From: Yoonia sp. BS5-3 | GTDB taxonomy: Bacteria > Pseudomonadota > Alphaproteobacteria > Rhodobacterales > Rhodobacteraceae | Assembly: GCF_038069655.2 (NCBI RefSeq) | Contig: NZ_CP150951.2 | Coordinates: 1,824,001 to 1,888,000 of the forward strand | Direction: 5' to 3' | DNA length: 64,000 nucleotides | Shown: positions 9,302 to 18,886 of the stretch, in pieces | How positions within the stretch are numbered: position 1 is the stretch's first letter | How the letters are laid out: each line of letters begins with the position of its first letter | Notes under the pieces: generated by a model | What the model was told of the DNA's origin: nothing | The model's database searches: none | Seen by the model: the letters and a program-made list of their open reading frames with translations, nothing else | Position numbers and translations under genes: made by a program

Positions 9302-10777
9302 ATGGCCAAGGACAAGAAAGCCCCCCGCCCCAAGGCGCTGCCGCCAAAGGGCTTCCGCGATTATTTTGGTGCCGAAGTGACCGAGCGCACTGAAATGCTG
9401 ACCAAGATCGCCGGGGTGTACCATCGTTATGGCTTTGACGCGCTGGAAACGTCCGCTGTTGAAACGGTTGAGGCCTTGGGCAAGTTCCTGCCCGATGTGG
9501 ACCGCCCGAATGAGGGGGTCTTTGCCTGGGAAGAGGACAAAGACTGGCTGGCTCTGCGCTATGACATGACCGCCCCTTTGGCCCGTGTGTACGCTCAGTT
9601 CCGTAATGATCTGCCCACCCCTTATCGCCGTTATGCGATGGGCCCCGTCTGGCGCAATGAAAAGCCGGGGCCGGGCCGGTTCCGGCAGTTTTATCAATGC
9701 GATGCGGATACGGTTGGCGCGGCCAGCGTGGCCGCAGATGCCGAGATTTGCGCGATGCTGGCCGATACGTTGGAAGAAGTTGGCATTCCGCGCGGCGACT
9801 ACGTGATCCGGGTGAATAACCGGAAAGTGTTGGATGCGGTGTTGGAGAACATTGGTCTGAACGAAGACGATACGTCCAAAAGAGAAGCCGTGCTTCGCAA
9901 TATTGATAAATTCGACAAGGTAGGTCGCGAAGGTGTTTTGCTTCTTTTGACAGGCGGGCGACTGGATGAATCTGGCGCATTTATCGACGGCGTCGGCTTA
10001 AGTGCGCAGCAAGCTGAAATTGTACTGGCCTTCTTGAATTCGACCGGTGATGGCAATGCGGAGTCGCTTGAGCTGCTAGGGCAATTGATTGGCGACCGCC
10101 CGGTCGGGCAGCAAGGTATTGAAGAATTGGAGACTATTTCCAACTTGCTGGCTGCTCAGGGATATGATGAAGAACGTATTAGGATTGACTCTTCGGTCGT
10201 CCGTGGTCTGGGTTACTACACTGGCCCCGTTTACGAGGCAGAGCTGACCTTTGAGATCAAGGATGAGAAGGGGCGGCCGCGTAACTTTGGCTCGGTCGCC
10301 GGTGGTGGTCGTTATGACGATCTGGTCAAGCGCTTTACCGGGCAGGTCGTGCCTGCCACGGGTGTTTCGATTGGGGTGGATCGGCTTCTCGCTGCTTTAC
10401 GTGCAAAGGGCCGGGTTGGCTCTGCCGCCGAAGGGCCGGTGATTGTCACTGTCATGGATAAGGCCCGCATGGCCGATTATCAGTCGATGGTTGCTGATCT
10501 GCGCAATGCCGGTATCCGCGCTGAGGTTTATCTGGGCAATCCCAAAAACTTTGGTAACCAGTTGAAATATGCGGATAAGCGCGGCTCTCCGGTTGCGATC
10601 ATTGCCGGTGGCGACGAGTTCGACAAAGGTGTTGTGCAGATCAAGGATCTGATCCTTGGTGCAGAGATTGCCAAGAATGCCACGCTTGAGGAGTGGAAAG
10701 ACCGCCCCAGCCAATACGAAGTGCCGCGCGATCAGATGATCGCCAAAGTGCGCGAGATTTTGGACGGGCAGGGCTGA
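9302..10777 (+). CDS. hisS: Histidyl-tRNA synthetase
   Basis: A class II synthetase of 491 aa, the longer form common in alphaproteobacteria. Motif 1 lies around [13 protein letters not shown], motif 2 at [23 protein letters not shown], the histidine-A loop at [16 protein letters not shown], and motif 3 at [13 protein letters not shown]; the anticodon-binding domain is C-terminal. The stop codon overlaps the hisZ start (TGATG), so translation is coupled with hisZ and hisG. Confidence 0.97.
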   Translation: MAKDKKAPRPKALPPKGFRDYFGAEVTERTEMLTKIAGVYHRYGFDALETSAVETVEALGKFLPDVDRPNEGVFAWEEDKDWLALRYDMTAPLARVYAQFRNDLPTPYRRYAMGPVWRNEKPGPGRFRQFYQCDADTVGAASVAADAEICAMLADTLEEVGIPRGDYVIRVNNRKVLDAVLENIGLNEDDTSKREAVLRNIDKFDKVGREGVLLLLTGGRLDESGAFIDGVGLSAQQAEIVLAFLNSTGDGNAESLELLGQLIGDRPVGQQGIEELETISNLLAAQGYDEERIRIDSSVVRGLGYYTGPVYEAELTFEIKDEKGRPRNFGSVAGGGRYDDLVKRFTGQVVPATGVSIGVDRLLAALRAKGRVGSAAEGPVIVTVMDKARMADYQSMVADLRNAGIRAEVYLGNPKNFGNQLKYADKRGSPVAIIAGGDEFDKGVVQIKDLILGAEIAKNATLEEWKDRPSQYEVPRDQMIAKVREILDGQG

Positions 10778-11850
10778 TGCCTGCATCCCCCGAAACTTTG
10801 GCCGAAGCGCGCCGCCTTCGGACCCTTTTTGAGGACCGTAGCGCGCAGGTCGTCAAGGCGGATGTCTTGCAGCCTGCCGAAACCTTGCTGGACCTATATG
10901 GCGAGGATATTCGTGCGCGCGCTTATCTTACCTCTGACCCGCTGCGCGGCGAGATGGTGCTGCGCCCGGATTTCACTGTGCCCGTTGTCCAGATGCATAT
11001 GGAAAGCCAGGCGGAGCCTGCCCGCTATACCTATGCTGGCAAAGTGTTTCGCAAGCAGGAAACCGATGAAACCCGCGCCAATGAATATGTGCAGGTCGGC
11101 TATGAAGTTTTTGACGGGCAGGACCCGGCGGGTGCGGATGCGGAGGTGTTCAGCGCGATTGCCGAGGCTTTGGCTGGCTTGCCGGTGAAGGCCGCGACGG
11201 GGGATATTGGCATTCTGACTGCTGCGGTGGCCGGGTTGAAGACGATTGAGACCCGCAAAGCCGCGTTGCTGCGCCATATCTGGCGTCCGGGTCGGTTCAA
11301 GTCATTGCTGCGCCGCTATGGTGCGGCAAAGGTTCCGGCCAAACGTGCGGCCCTGCTGGCCTCGGGTGATCCGTTTGCGGGTACTGGTCCTGAGATTGGC
11401 CTGCGCAGCCGCGCTGAGGTTGAGGCGCGCATCGCCGCGCTGCGCACCGATGCTGAAGCTGCGCCGATTTCGGCTGAAGAGATCGCCCTGATCGATGAAA
11501 TCCTTGGCCTGCGTGAGACGGCCCCGAATGTGCTGAGCGCGCTGAGCGATATTGCGGTCGATATGCCGTCGATCAGTCCGGCGCTGGACCGAATGCGCGC
11601 CCGTCTGGATGCGATGGCCGGGCGGGGTGTCGATGTCGATACCTTGGAGTTTGAGGGCAGCTATGGTCGTACCTCGCTTGAGTATTACGACGGGTTTGTC
11701 TTTGGCTTTACCCTTGTCACGCGTCCTGATTTGCCGCCTTTGGCGACAGGCGGGCGCTATGATGCACTGACAGCGCAGTTGGGGCAGGGGCGCGCCGTGC
11801 CTGCGGTGGGTGGCGTGATCCGCCCAGATTTGGTTTTGGAGGCGCGGTGA
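10777..11850 (+). CDS. hisZ: ATP phosphoribosyltransferase regulatory subunit HisZ
   Basis: A HisRS paralogue lacking aminoacylation function that forms a hetero-octamer with short-form HisG and is needed for its activity and feedback control by histidine. It keeps HisRS-like blocks (VLRPDFTVPVVQMHME, YAGKVFRKQE, EFEGSYGRTSLEYYDGFVFG, TGGRYDAL). The start is the ATG within the TGATG overlap with hisS. Its presence agrees with the short HisG encoded next. Confidence 0.95.
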   Translation: MPASPETLAEARRLRTLFEDRSAQVVKADVLQPAETLLDLYGEDIRARAYLTSDPLRGEMVLRPDFTVPVVQMHMESQAEPARYTYAGKVFRKQETDETRANEYVQVGYEVFDGQDPAGADAEVFSAIAEALAGLPVKAATGDIGILTAAVAGLKTIETRKAALLRHIWRPGRFKSLLRRYGAAKVPAKRAALLASGDPFAGTGPEIGLRSRAEVEARIAALRTDAEAAPISAEEIALIDEILGLRETAPNVLSALSDIAVDMPSISPALDRMRARLDAMAGRGVDVDTLEFEGSYGRTSLEYYDGFVFGFTLVTRPDLPPLATGGRYDALTAQLGQGRAVPAVGGVIRPDLVLEAR

Positions 11851-12542
11851 TGCTTAAGCTTGGTGTGCCCTCTAAGGGCCGGTTGATGGAAAAGACGTTT
11901 GACTGGTTCGGCAGCCGCGGGATCACCCTGCGCAAGTCCGGTTCTGACCGTGAATATGCGGGGGCTGTTGACGGGATCGATGGGGTCGAGCTGGTGCTGC
12001 TGTCGGCGGGGGAAATCCCGCGTGAGCTGGCGGCGGGCAATATTCATTTGGGTGTGACCGGCACCGATCTGATCCGTGAAAAGCTGGCCAATTGGGAAAC
12101 GCGCGTGGCCGAGCTGGCCCCGATGGGATTTGGCGGCGCTGATCTGATCATCGCCGTGCCCCAGGCCTGGGTTGATGTCGACACACTGGATGATCTGGAC
12201 GCGGCCTGCGCTGCCTTTCGCGCCCGACACGGGTTCCGGTTGCGTATTGCCACCAAGTATCATCGTTTGGTGCGTGAATTTCTGCGCGAGCAGGGCGTTG
12301 CCGATTATCAATTGGTTGATAGTCAGGGCGCAACCGAGGGTACCGTCAAGAACGAGACCGCCGAGGCGATTGCCGATATCACCTCAACCGGTGAGACGTT
12401 GCGTGCCAATTGGCTGAAGGTGCTGGATGATGGGATGATCCATGCGAGCCAAGCGACATTGCTGCGCGGCCGCCGTCGGGAATGGACGGATGAGCAGCGA
12501 CAGACCTTGAAGACCTTGCAGATGATCTTGGGTATTTCCTAA
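11850..12542 (+). CDS. hisG: ATP phosphoribosyltransferase, short form
   Basis: The first enzyme of histidine biosynthesis (ATP + PRPP to phosphoribosyl-ATP). At 230 aa it is the short HisG without the C-terminal regulatory domain, which needs HisZ. It begins MLKLGVPSKGRLME; the PRPP loop is near VDSQGATEGTVKNETAEAI. The start at 11850 overlaps the hisZ stop by one base; the GTG three bases upstream is a less likely alternative. Confidence 0.95.
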   Translation: MLKLGVPSKGRLMEKTFDWFGSRGITLRKSGSDREYAGAVDGIDGVELVLLSAGEIPRELAAGNIHLGVTGTDLIREKLANWETRVAELAPMGFGGADLIIAVPQAWVDVDTLDDLDAACAAFRARHGFRLRIATKYHRLVREFLREQGVADYQLVDSQGATEGTVKNETAEAIADITSTGETLRANWLKVLDDGMIHASQATLLRGRRREWTDEQRQTLKTLQMILGIS

Positions 12543-12742
12543 GCTCGCGCGCTTTTTTCGTTCGTATCTGATTGGTCTTTTGCGCGAATTTCTCAAATAC
12601 TCCGGCGCCGGTTCGGCGTATCGTGTGTGCGATTTTGATCGTTCATGATTAAGAAGTAGTCAGTTTACGAAACGTCATGCTTGTTGTTCTCCTTTGAGGT
12701 GAGTAAGACGGAGTAAAAGTTACCCAAGGCCACCGCTCCATC

Positions 12743-12775
12743 GCCACCCCTTTCGAAATTTTTCGAAGGGGTGGC
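12743..12775. repeat. Stable hairpin in the 384-bp gap after hisG
   Basis: GCCACCCCTT and AAGGGGTGGC form the arms of a near-perfect hairpin whose inner part (TTTCGAAA-type) also pairs, with one bulged T. No U-tract follows on either strand. The rest of the gap 12543-12926 shows no gene, tRNA or clear promoter that I can support. It may be a leader structure for the gene starting at 12927 or a dispersed palindrome. Confidence 0.5.
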
Positions 12776-12926
12776 TGAGTTTGGAGCGTTGCGTACCCTA
12801 TGTGCGTAAAGAACGGGCTTTGTTTTGAACGGCCTTGCGTTTATAATAAACATTCCAGCATCTTAACTGTTCGTTGGTTGTCGTTACTTGCCGGAACTTG
12901 TCGCAACAACCTAAACGGACAATCAG

Positions 12927-13862
12927 ATGAAACTGACCCAAATTCTTGCAATTAGTATCTGTTTTTTCGCACAAACAAAACAACTTACGGCTGAAGATTG
13001 GATCCACGATAAGCCGCTGGATCCGGATGATCAGTTGGTCGATTTTGTTCCAGATACCGGTGCTGCAGACCGGATAAATGCGGCGGACCGCTTGCGGACT
13101 TTGTCGCAGGAAATCTCTGCAGAGACGTGTTTTCTACATAATGCGGTTCTGCCCGACCATAACCGGGCGGCCCTAGGGCAGAGCATTGCGGAGTTTGGTG
13201 ATATCCTTGACGCTTTGCTGCATGGTGATGCCGCGCGGCATATTATTGGTGCTGAACAAAACCCCAAGACAATTCTTGAGATCGAGGCGATCAAGGCAGA
13301 ATGGTCCCCCCTATATGCGGCCGCTGAGCAGGTTTTGGCAGACCCCACGAATGCTGCCGCTGTACATCAGATATATGGTCAGTCAGAACATCTGCTTGCA
13401 ACTACGTCACATCTTTTGGGTGAACTTGAGGCGGAATATTCGCATCCGACTGAGGTCTTGATGTCTGATGTTTTGCTGATCGAGTTTGCCGGAAGACAGG
13501 CGATGCTGACCCAGAAAATCGCCTATGACACCTGTCTGGTCTGGTCTGGCTTTGGTGGGCAGGAGCAAATCGATGAACTGCAGAAAATCTGTGATGACTT
13601 CGATGAGATCGCACGCGCATTGCATGATGGTATGCCAGCGGTAGGGATTGTGCCTGCGCCGACCGAGGCTATTCGCACCGCCCTGGAGGAGGTCATCGTG
13701 GACTGGGACATCGTACGCGCCCAGATCGGGAAAGTTACGCAGGATGGCGGGATTGATGACGAGACGATTAGTTGGATCGATGAGGTTATGACCCAGAAGA
13801 TGCATCGCATGGAAGCGATTATCACGCTGTATGTCGAATATTCACGCCGCGCATTGATCTAG
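12927..13862 (+). CDS. Periplasmic protein with two PilJ/NarX-type sensor modules
   Basis: A 311-aa protein with a probable signal peptide (MKLTQILAISICFFAQTKQLTA). It contains two copies of the type IV pilus chemotaxis-transducer/NarX N-terminal motif: residues 49-70 (RINAADRLRTLSQEISAETC) and 183-205 (LIEFAGRQAMLTQKIAYDTC). Each is a helix with a Gly/Ala-Arg signature followed by LxQ and a Cys. Such modules normally sit in membrane chemoreceptors or nitrate-sensor kinases, yet here there is no transmembrane, HAMP or kinase segment. It may be a free-standing periplasmic binding or partner protein. Ligand unknown. Confidence 0.75.
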   Translation: MKLTQILAISICFFAQTKQLTAEDWIHDKPLDPDDQLVDFVPDTGAADRINAADRLRTLSQEISAETCFLHNAVLPDHNRAALGQSIAEFGDILDALLHGDAARHIIGAEQNPKTILEIEAIKAEWSPLYAAAEQVLADPTNAAAVHQIYGQSEHLLATTSHLLGELEAEYSHPTEVLMSDVLLIEFAGRQAMLTQKIAYDTCLVWSGFGGQEQIDELQKICDDFDEIARALHDGMPAVGIVPAPTEAIRTALEEVIVDWDIVRAQIGKVTQDGGIDDETISWIDEVMTQKMHRMEAIITLYVEYSRRALI

Positions 13863-13902
13863 CATTTTTTTCGGGGGTGGCTGCGATCCGTCGCTGCCAC
13901 CC

Positions 13903-14685
13903 TTATCCCCCTGCCGCATGGCTTCCGTCTTTGCAGGCTATTTCCAATGCGCTGGGCTTTTGCCGTGTGTTGGTCAATGCATCCAGCCCGTCAATCGCCC
14001 CGGAGGTGACTGCCGCCATGCTGTAGGTGTGCACCTGGCTGATCCCTTTTAGCGCTTGCCGGCAGAGGGCGTGGATTGCCAGATAATCCAGATGACTGCC
14101 AAGTAACCCCGCCCCTTGTTCGGTGCCGCCTGCCGCATTGGCCTCGCAGGCGGCTGCATCCAGGGAAAGGAAAGACCGGCAGATCATCGGGCGTGCCTCA
14201 TAGGCCCGGCATCCGCGGGTTTCCGGGTCAAGTGCGGCGCAGGCCTCTGGATGCCATTCCCGCCCGTCTGGATCCCCTTTGAAGGGGATTAGGGCTGTGT
14301 GCAATTGCGTGGCTTCAAATTCAGTGATGACCCCGCCTTCGCCGCCCGAAAGGATACAGCAGAAGGCGCACCCTTGTTTGCACGCGGCCTTGCGCACGGC
14401 ATCGGGCGGGGTTTTCAGCATTTCGTCGCGTACCGCATGTCCAAGCCGCCAAGCGGCTTGCCCGCTGGCTATTTCGCGTACCACATCCTGGATTGGCATA
14501 CCGTAATTTTGGGCCGATTGCAGATAAGCTTGCAGTATCCGTTTGGCCCGGGTCTGCGCCCCATCGGGGATCGACTTTACCCGCGCCTTTGCCACCCGAT
14601 CAGCCAAGTCACCGATTGTCAGCGGCGCGGACTTGCCCTGTTTCTTGGCCAGCCGCCGGGCAGCGCGTGAGGAGGTCGGTTTCAT
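13903..14685 (-). CDS. YkgJ-family cysteine-cluster protein
   Basis: A 260-aa cytosolic protein with the zinc/iron-chelating CxxxCxxCC signature (CKQGCAFCC) and later cysteines at GCRAYEARPMICRSF, as in the YkgJ/Fe-S-oxidoreductase-like family. The N-terminus is basic (RAARRLAKKQGK). Its function is not established in the family. It lies 39 bp upstream of nothing obviously related; the EamA gene on the same strand is its upstream neighbour. Confidence 0.8.
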   Translation of the reverse strand: MKPTSSRAARRLAKKQGKSAPLTIGDLADRVAKARVKSIPDGAQTRAKRILQAYLQSAQNYGMPIQDVVREIASGQAAWRLGHAVRDEMLKTPPDAVRKAACKQGCAFCCILSGGEGGVITEFEATQLHTALIPFKGDPDGREWHPEACAALDPETRGCRAYEARPMICRSFLSLDAAACEANAAGGTEQGAGLLGSHLDYLAIHALCRQALKGISQVHTYSMAAVTSGAIDGLDALTNTRQKPSALEIACKDGSHAAGG

Positions 14686-14724
14686 GCAGCGTCCTTGTCG
14701 TTCGTCATGACTATAGGTGCCAGA

Positions 14725-15618
14725 TCACGGCCGTCCAGCGTTTGGCACCGCCCTTACAGGCCAGAGTTCCAGCAAGCCAGCGCCAATGACCAAACCCCCG
14801 CCGAGCATTTCCAGCGGCGACAGATATTCGCCGGCCAGAAGCGCAGCCGAGCCTGCCCCCACGATCACCTCGGACATGAGCAAAATTCCGATCCGTGCCG
14901 GGTCGAGCCGCAAGGTTGCCCACATCAATGCGATCATGGCCGCCGCCCACCAAAGCCCGCCAGTGCCTATCACGATGACCAGGCTGGTCCAGATATGTGT
15001 GACCTGCGGTGCGGGACCCAGCCACAGCGCAAGGACGCATGCCGCACTACACGCCCCTGTCGCAAAGATTAGGGCCGCTACCGCAGGCGCCATGTTCGAC
15101 TTTACGCGTATTCCTGTCGAGGCCAGCGACCACAAGATGCCCGATAGCAGCCCCATCCACTCGCCCAGATTGCGCGGGATGGGCCAGGTTCCGTCGGCGC
15201 TGAGCATGATCGCCAGCCCAGTCAGGCCAACAATGATCGCCCAAATTCTGAGCGCGGGCGTGGGCCAGCCGAAAATGTAGCGCCCGATGATGGTGCTCCA
15301 GACCGGGGTGAGAAAGAACAGCAGTACGGTGATCGTGACTTGTCCGTAAAGGAACGCAACCGAATAGAGCGTGAAAGCCACCCCGCCCAGTGCGGTTGCC
15401 GCGATCCCGAGCGCCGGGCAGGCGTTGATCCTATGCAACTGTCTTGCTGCAAAGGGGAATATCAGAAGGCAGGCGGCCATCGTAATCGCAAAGGTTCCCC
15501 AAGCCCCGCCAAGCCCTGCCTGCCCCAGGGCGCGGACAGGTATCCAGTAAAAGCCCCATAACATCCCGCTGCCGATGGCCAATATGCTTGCGATAAGCGT
15601 GACGCGTGCCGGTGTCAT
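14725..15618 (-). CDS. EamA/DMT-superfamily membrane transporter
   Basis: A 297-aa inner-membrane protein with about ten hydrophobic helices in two EamA repeats (SGMLWGFYWIPVRALG in the first, LSGILWSLASTGIRVKSN in the second). The family exports amino acids, nucleotides or other small metabolites; the substrate is not predictable from this sequence. The start MTPARVTLIAS at 15618 is 9 bp downstream of the DUF1489 stop, suggesting an operon DUF1489-EamA-(YkgJ). Confidence 0.85.
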   Translation of the reverse strand: MTPARVTLIASILAIGSGMLWGFYWIPVRALGQAGLGGAWGTFAITMAACLLIFPFAARQLHRINACPALGIAATALGGVAFTLYSVAFLYGQVTITVLLFFLTPVWSTIIGRYIFGWPTPALRIWAIIVGLTGLAIMLSADGTWPIPRNLGEWMGLLSGILWSLASTGIRVKSNMAPAVAALIFATGACSAACVLALWLGPAPQVTHIWTSLVIVIGTGGLWWAAAMIALMWATLRLDPARIGILLMSEVIVGAGSAALLAGEYLSPLEMLGGGLVIGAGLLELWPVRAVPNAGRP

Positions 15619-15627
15619 CGCGCGGCG

Positions 15628-16059
15628 CTATCGCACGCCAATCGCTGCGAGCGCTTTGGACATTTCAGGGGGCAGGGCTTCTTCCTCTTGCCGCCCATCA
15701 GGCAGATCGCCCGGTGCGTCGCTGACGGGCAGATAGCGCCAGCCTTGAAAGGCCCTTTTGGGTGTCGCTTCGACCCGGATCAGCCCGGGTTTACAAACAA
15801 TGGCGCAGCGCCGGATTTCGTCGGCGCCAATATATTCATCCAGTCGCAGGATGGGCTGTCGACACAGGATTACCCCTTTGATCACCCAGTAAATTGATCC
15901 TCCATTAAGGATTTCATCCCCGCGTTTCGGCCACATCCGTGTAATATGGCGTGGCAAGCCATCTTCGGTCTGCGCGCGTTTGCTGGATTGCCACGCATCT
16001 AGCCCGGCAACATCTTCGGTTCCGACCGATAGCTTTACAAGATGTACGCAGCTTGCCAA
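15628..16059 (-). CDS. DUF1489 family protein
   Basis: A 143-aa protein with the alphaproteobacterial DUF1489 pattern: HLVKLSVGTEDVAGLDAWQ at the N-terminus, RMWPKRGDEILNGGSIYWVIKG in the middle, and a C-terminal WRYLP block. No biochemical function is known. There is no ATG at a suitable place, so a TTG start at 16059 is proposed. It is divergent from nrdJ. Confidence 0.82.
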   Translation of the reverse strand: MASCVHLVKLSVGTEDVAGLDAWQSSKRAQTEDGLPRHITRMWPKRGDEILNGGSIYWVIKGVILCRQPILRLDEYIGADEIRRCAIVCKPGLIRVEATPKRAFQGWRYLPVSDAPGDLPDGRQEEEALPPEMSKALAAIGVR

Positions 16060-16231
16060 TTGAGGGCCCTAGATGTAGTATATAAATCGTCATTACCCGG
16101 CCCCAACCGATTCTGGAACCCGTGCCGGTAAACTAGTGCTTTTCGCTGTGCTTTCAATTGACCTGTGACCTTCTGCGACCTATCGTCAGCACCCTGCTGC
16201 CGCCATCAGAATCAATCCCGAGGATCCGCCA

Positions 16232-18748
16232 ATGACCGCCTTCGCCGCCCCAATTGCTGAACAGATTTGGGATATGAAATATAGGTTCAAAGCGGCGGAT
16301 GGCACGCCTGTTGATGAAACGGTTCAGGACACCTGGCGCCGGATCGCCAAAGCCCTGGCCGCCGTCGAAAAAGACCCCGGCGCTTGGGAAGACAAATTCT
16401 ATAATGCCTTGGCGGACTTCAAATACCTACCTGCAGGGCGCATCACTGCTGGGGCAGGTACGGCACGGTCCGTGACCCTATTCAACTGTTTTGTCATGGG
16501 TACGGTCCCGGACGACATGGGCGGCATTTTTGATATGCTCAAAGAGGCCGCCCTGACCATGCAGCAGGGTGGCGGGATCGGTTATGATTTTTCAACCATC
16601 CGCCCCAAAGGCGCTGCTGTGCAGGGTGTTGCCGCCGATGCCTCTGGCCCCCTGTCTTTCATGGATGTCTGGGACGCGATGTGCCGCACGATCATGTCTG
16701 CCGGATCGCGCCGGGGGGCAATGATGGCGACAATGCGCTGTGATCACCCGGATGTTGAGGATTTTATCACAGCCAAATCCGATCCCGCCCGGCTGCGGAT
16801 GTTCAATATGTCTGTACTGATCACCGATCCGTTCATGGAGGCCGTGAAGGCGGACGCCCCATGGGACTTGGTATTCGACGGCGAGGTTTATCGCACCGTG
16901 CAGGCCCGCGATTTGTGGGATGCGATCATGCAGTCCACTTATGAATACGCCGAGCCTGGGGTGATCTTTATCGACCGCATCAACCAGATGAACAATCTGA
17001 ATTATTGCGAGACGATTGCTGCCACGAACCCCTGCGGCGAGCAGCCCTTGCCCCCTTATGGTGCCTGCCTTTTGGGCTCGATCAATCTGGCCCGTTTGGT
17101 GACCGACCCGTTTGTGGATGCGGCGGCCCTTGATGAGGACGCGTTGACCGATCTGGTCGCCACGGCGGTCCGCATGATGGACAACGTGGTCGACGCCTCG
17201 CGCTTTCCGCTTGAGGCGCAGGCCGCTGAAGCACAAGCAAAACGTCGCATCGGTTTGGGAGTCACTGGTCTGGCTGATGCTTTGCTGATGCTGGGGCTGC
17301 GCTATGGCTCGGATGAGGCGGCGCGTCAAACCGAGCGCTGGACGCACGCGATCGCCCGCGCCGCATATCTGGCGTCGTCCCATTTGGCGACCGAAAAGGG
17401 GGCCTTCCCTTTGTTCGACGCGGATGCCTTTTTGACCAGTGGTGCAATGCAAGACATGGATGATGACGTCAGGGATGCAATCCGTCAAAATGGCATACGA
17501 AATGCGCTTTTGACGTCGATTGCCCCGACAGGCACGATCAGTCTTTATGCGGGCAATGTGTCCTCTGGGATCGAGCCGGTCTTTGCCTATGCCTATACCC
17601 GCAAGGTCTTGCAGAAAGACGGGTCGCGCACCGAAGAAGAGGTTGTCGACTATGCTGTCCAGATGTGGCGTGATCTGAAAGGGGATGCGCCCTTGCCTGA
17701 CTATTTTGTCAACGCACAAACGCTGGCACCCCTGGATCATGTCCGCATGCAGGCCGCAGCGCAAAAGTGGATCGACAGTTCGATTTCCAAAACGATCAAT
17801 TGCCCGGAAGATATCAGCTTTGCCGAATTCAAAGAGGTCTATATGGCCGCTTGGGATCAAGGCTGTAAGGGCTGCACGACTTACCGGCCCAATGATGTGA
17901 CGGGGTCGGTGCTGTCGGTGTCTGAGGAGCCGAGCCCGAAAACATTTGGGGAGCGCTTAATTACTGCACGCAAGAGGTCTGGTAAGACCCAAAGTGAAGT
18001 TGCGATAGATGTGGGTATTTCTCAGGCCCACGTTTCCCGGCTTGAGGGCAGTAAAAAGGCAGACGCCGATCTGGTCGATAAGCTTGCAAAATCAACAAAC
18101 GTTTCGGGTTCATGGTTGTTGTTTGGTGAGCAAGATATGCCCGGCGCAGCTGAAATAGCTTCAAAGTCGCAAGGAAGTGCACCGTCTGAGGTCGTCGTTG
18201 ATGCAAATGCTGGTGACGTAATTTACATGTCCGAACCCCTGGATCGCCCACAAGAACTGGATGGCGCGACCTACAAACTCAAATGGCCGGACAGCGAGCA
18301 TGCGATCTATATTACGGTTAACGACTTGGTCGTCGCCGACCATCGCCGCCCGTTTGAGGTATTCATCAACTCCAAGAATATGGAGCATTTCGCCTGGACT
18401 GTTGCGCTGACCCGGATGATCTCGGCCGTATTCCGGCGCGGAGGCGATGTGTCCTTTGTGGTGGAAGAGCTGAAGGCCGTCTTCGACCCGCGGGGCGGCG
18501 CCTGGATGCAGGGCAAATACGTGCCTTCCATTCTGGCGGCGATCGGCGGGGTTATTGAGAAACACATGATCGCCACAGGGTTTCTTGCTGGGGAAGGGAT
18601 GGGCCTTAAGGCGGACCCGCAGGCGGATGTGGTGGCGATCAATAGCGGCCCGCGCGGGAAAGCCTGTTCGTCATGCGGGTCGTATGAATTGCGCATGGTA
18701 GAGGGGTGCATGACCTGCGGTTCCTGCGGCTATTCGAAGTGTAGCTAA
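16232..18748 (+). CDS. nrdJ: Adenosylcobalamin-dependent ribonucleotide reductase with inserted Xre HTH domain
   Basis: A class II ribonucleoside-diphosphate reductase (838 aa) that makes deoxynucleotides without oxygen dependence. The barrel shows the active-site segment NPCGEQPLPPYGACLLGSIN and the first redox Cys region LFNCFVMG; the C-terminal redox tail ends CGSCGYSKCS. Between the barrel and the conserved C-terminal domain (restarting at residue 662, DVIYMSEPLDRP) lies an extra segment at about residues 570-650. It carries a Cro/C1-type helix-turn-helix (FGERLITARKRSGKTQ, VAIDVGISQAHVSRLEG, WLLFG at 628). The inserted DNA (about 17939-18210) is visibly richer in A+T than its flanks. No cobalamin riboswitch is visible upstream. 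Confidence 0.93.
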   Translation: MTAFAAPIAEQIWDMKYRFKAADGTPVDETVQDTWRRIAKALAAVEKDPGAWEDKFYNALADFKYLPAGRITAGAGTARSVTLFNCFVMGTVPDDMGGIFDMLKEAALTMQQGGGIGYDFSTIRPKGAAVQGVAADASGPLSFMDVWDAMCRTIMSAGSRRGAMMATMRCDHPDVEDFITAKSDPARLRMFNMSVLITDPFMEAVKADAPWDLVFDGEVYRTVQARDLWDAIMQSTYEYAEPGVIFIDRINQMNNLNYCETIAATNPCGEQPLPPYGACLLGSINLARLVTDPFVDAAALDEDALTDLVATAVRMMDNVVDASRFPLEAQAAEAQAKRRIGLGVTGLADALLMLGLRYGSDEAARQTERWTHAIARAAYLASSHLATEKGAFPLFDADAFLTSGAMQDMDDDVRDAIRQNGIRNALLTSIAPTGTISLYAGNVSSGIEPVFAYAYTRKVLQKDGSRTEEEVVDYAVQMWRDLKGDAPLPDYFVNAQTLAPLDHVRMQAAAQKWIDSSISKTINCPEDISFAEFKEVYMAAWDQGCKGCTTYRPNDVTGSVLSVSEEPSPKTFGERLITARKRSGKTQSEVAIDVGISQAHVSRLEGSKKADADLVDKLAKSTNVSGSWLLFGEQDMPGAAEIASKSQGSAPSEVVVDANAGDVIYMSEPLDRPQELDGATYKLKWPDSEHAIYITVNDLVVADHRRPFEVFINSKNMEHFAWTVALTRMISAVFRRGGDVSFVVEELKAVFDPRGGAWMQGKYVPSILAAIGGVIEKHMIATGFLAGEGMGLKADPQADVVAINSGPRGKACSSCGSYELRMVEGCMTCGSCGYSKCS

Positions 18749-18764
18749 CCGGGCATAACCGTTT

Positions 18765-18838
18765 TGTGGATGCTCCCAAAAGTTTTGCCATTTTTGCACT
18801 AGGGATTGCCATATAGGACCCAAAGATTTGCCATTGGC
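18765..18838. repeat. TTGCCAT site array, left end of transposon-like remnant
   Basis: Beginning TGTGGATGCTCCC, this array has three direct TTGCCAT sites at 18785, 18806 and 18828, i.e. 21 and 22 bp apart (two helical turns). Arrays of phased sites behind a TGT terminus are typical of transposon ends bound by Mu/TnsB/TniA-type transposases. It starts 17 bp after the nrdJ stop codon. It is closely similar, in the same orientation, to the array at 21264-21336, and inverted relative to the sites at 21144-21256. Confidence 0.65.
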
Positions 18839-18886
18839 TAATTTTCGGGACCTTTGTTGAGCTAACATGCAGTTTTCTGCCAAGAA

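Noticed and set aside
13864..13902. GGGTGGC/GCCACCC hairpin between convergent genes as terminator
   Set aside because: A pairing stem exists, but the T-run precedes it on the plus strand and no U-tract follows on either strand; too weak to call.
16060..16231. Possible cobalamin riboswitch or NrdR box upstream of the B12-dependent reductase
   Set aside because: The conserved B12-box parts are absent, and the A/T-rich TAGTATATAAAT stretch does not match a full NrdR palindrome.
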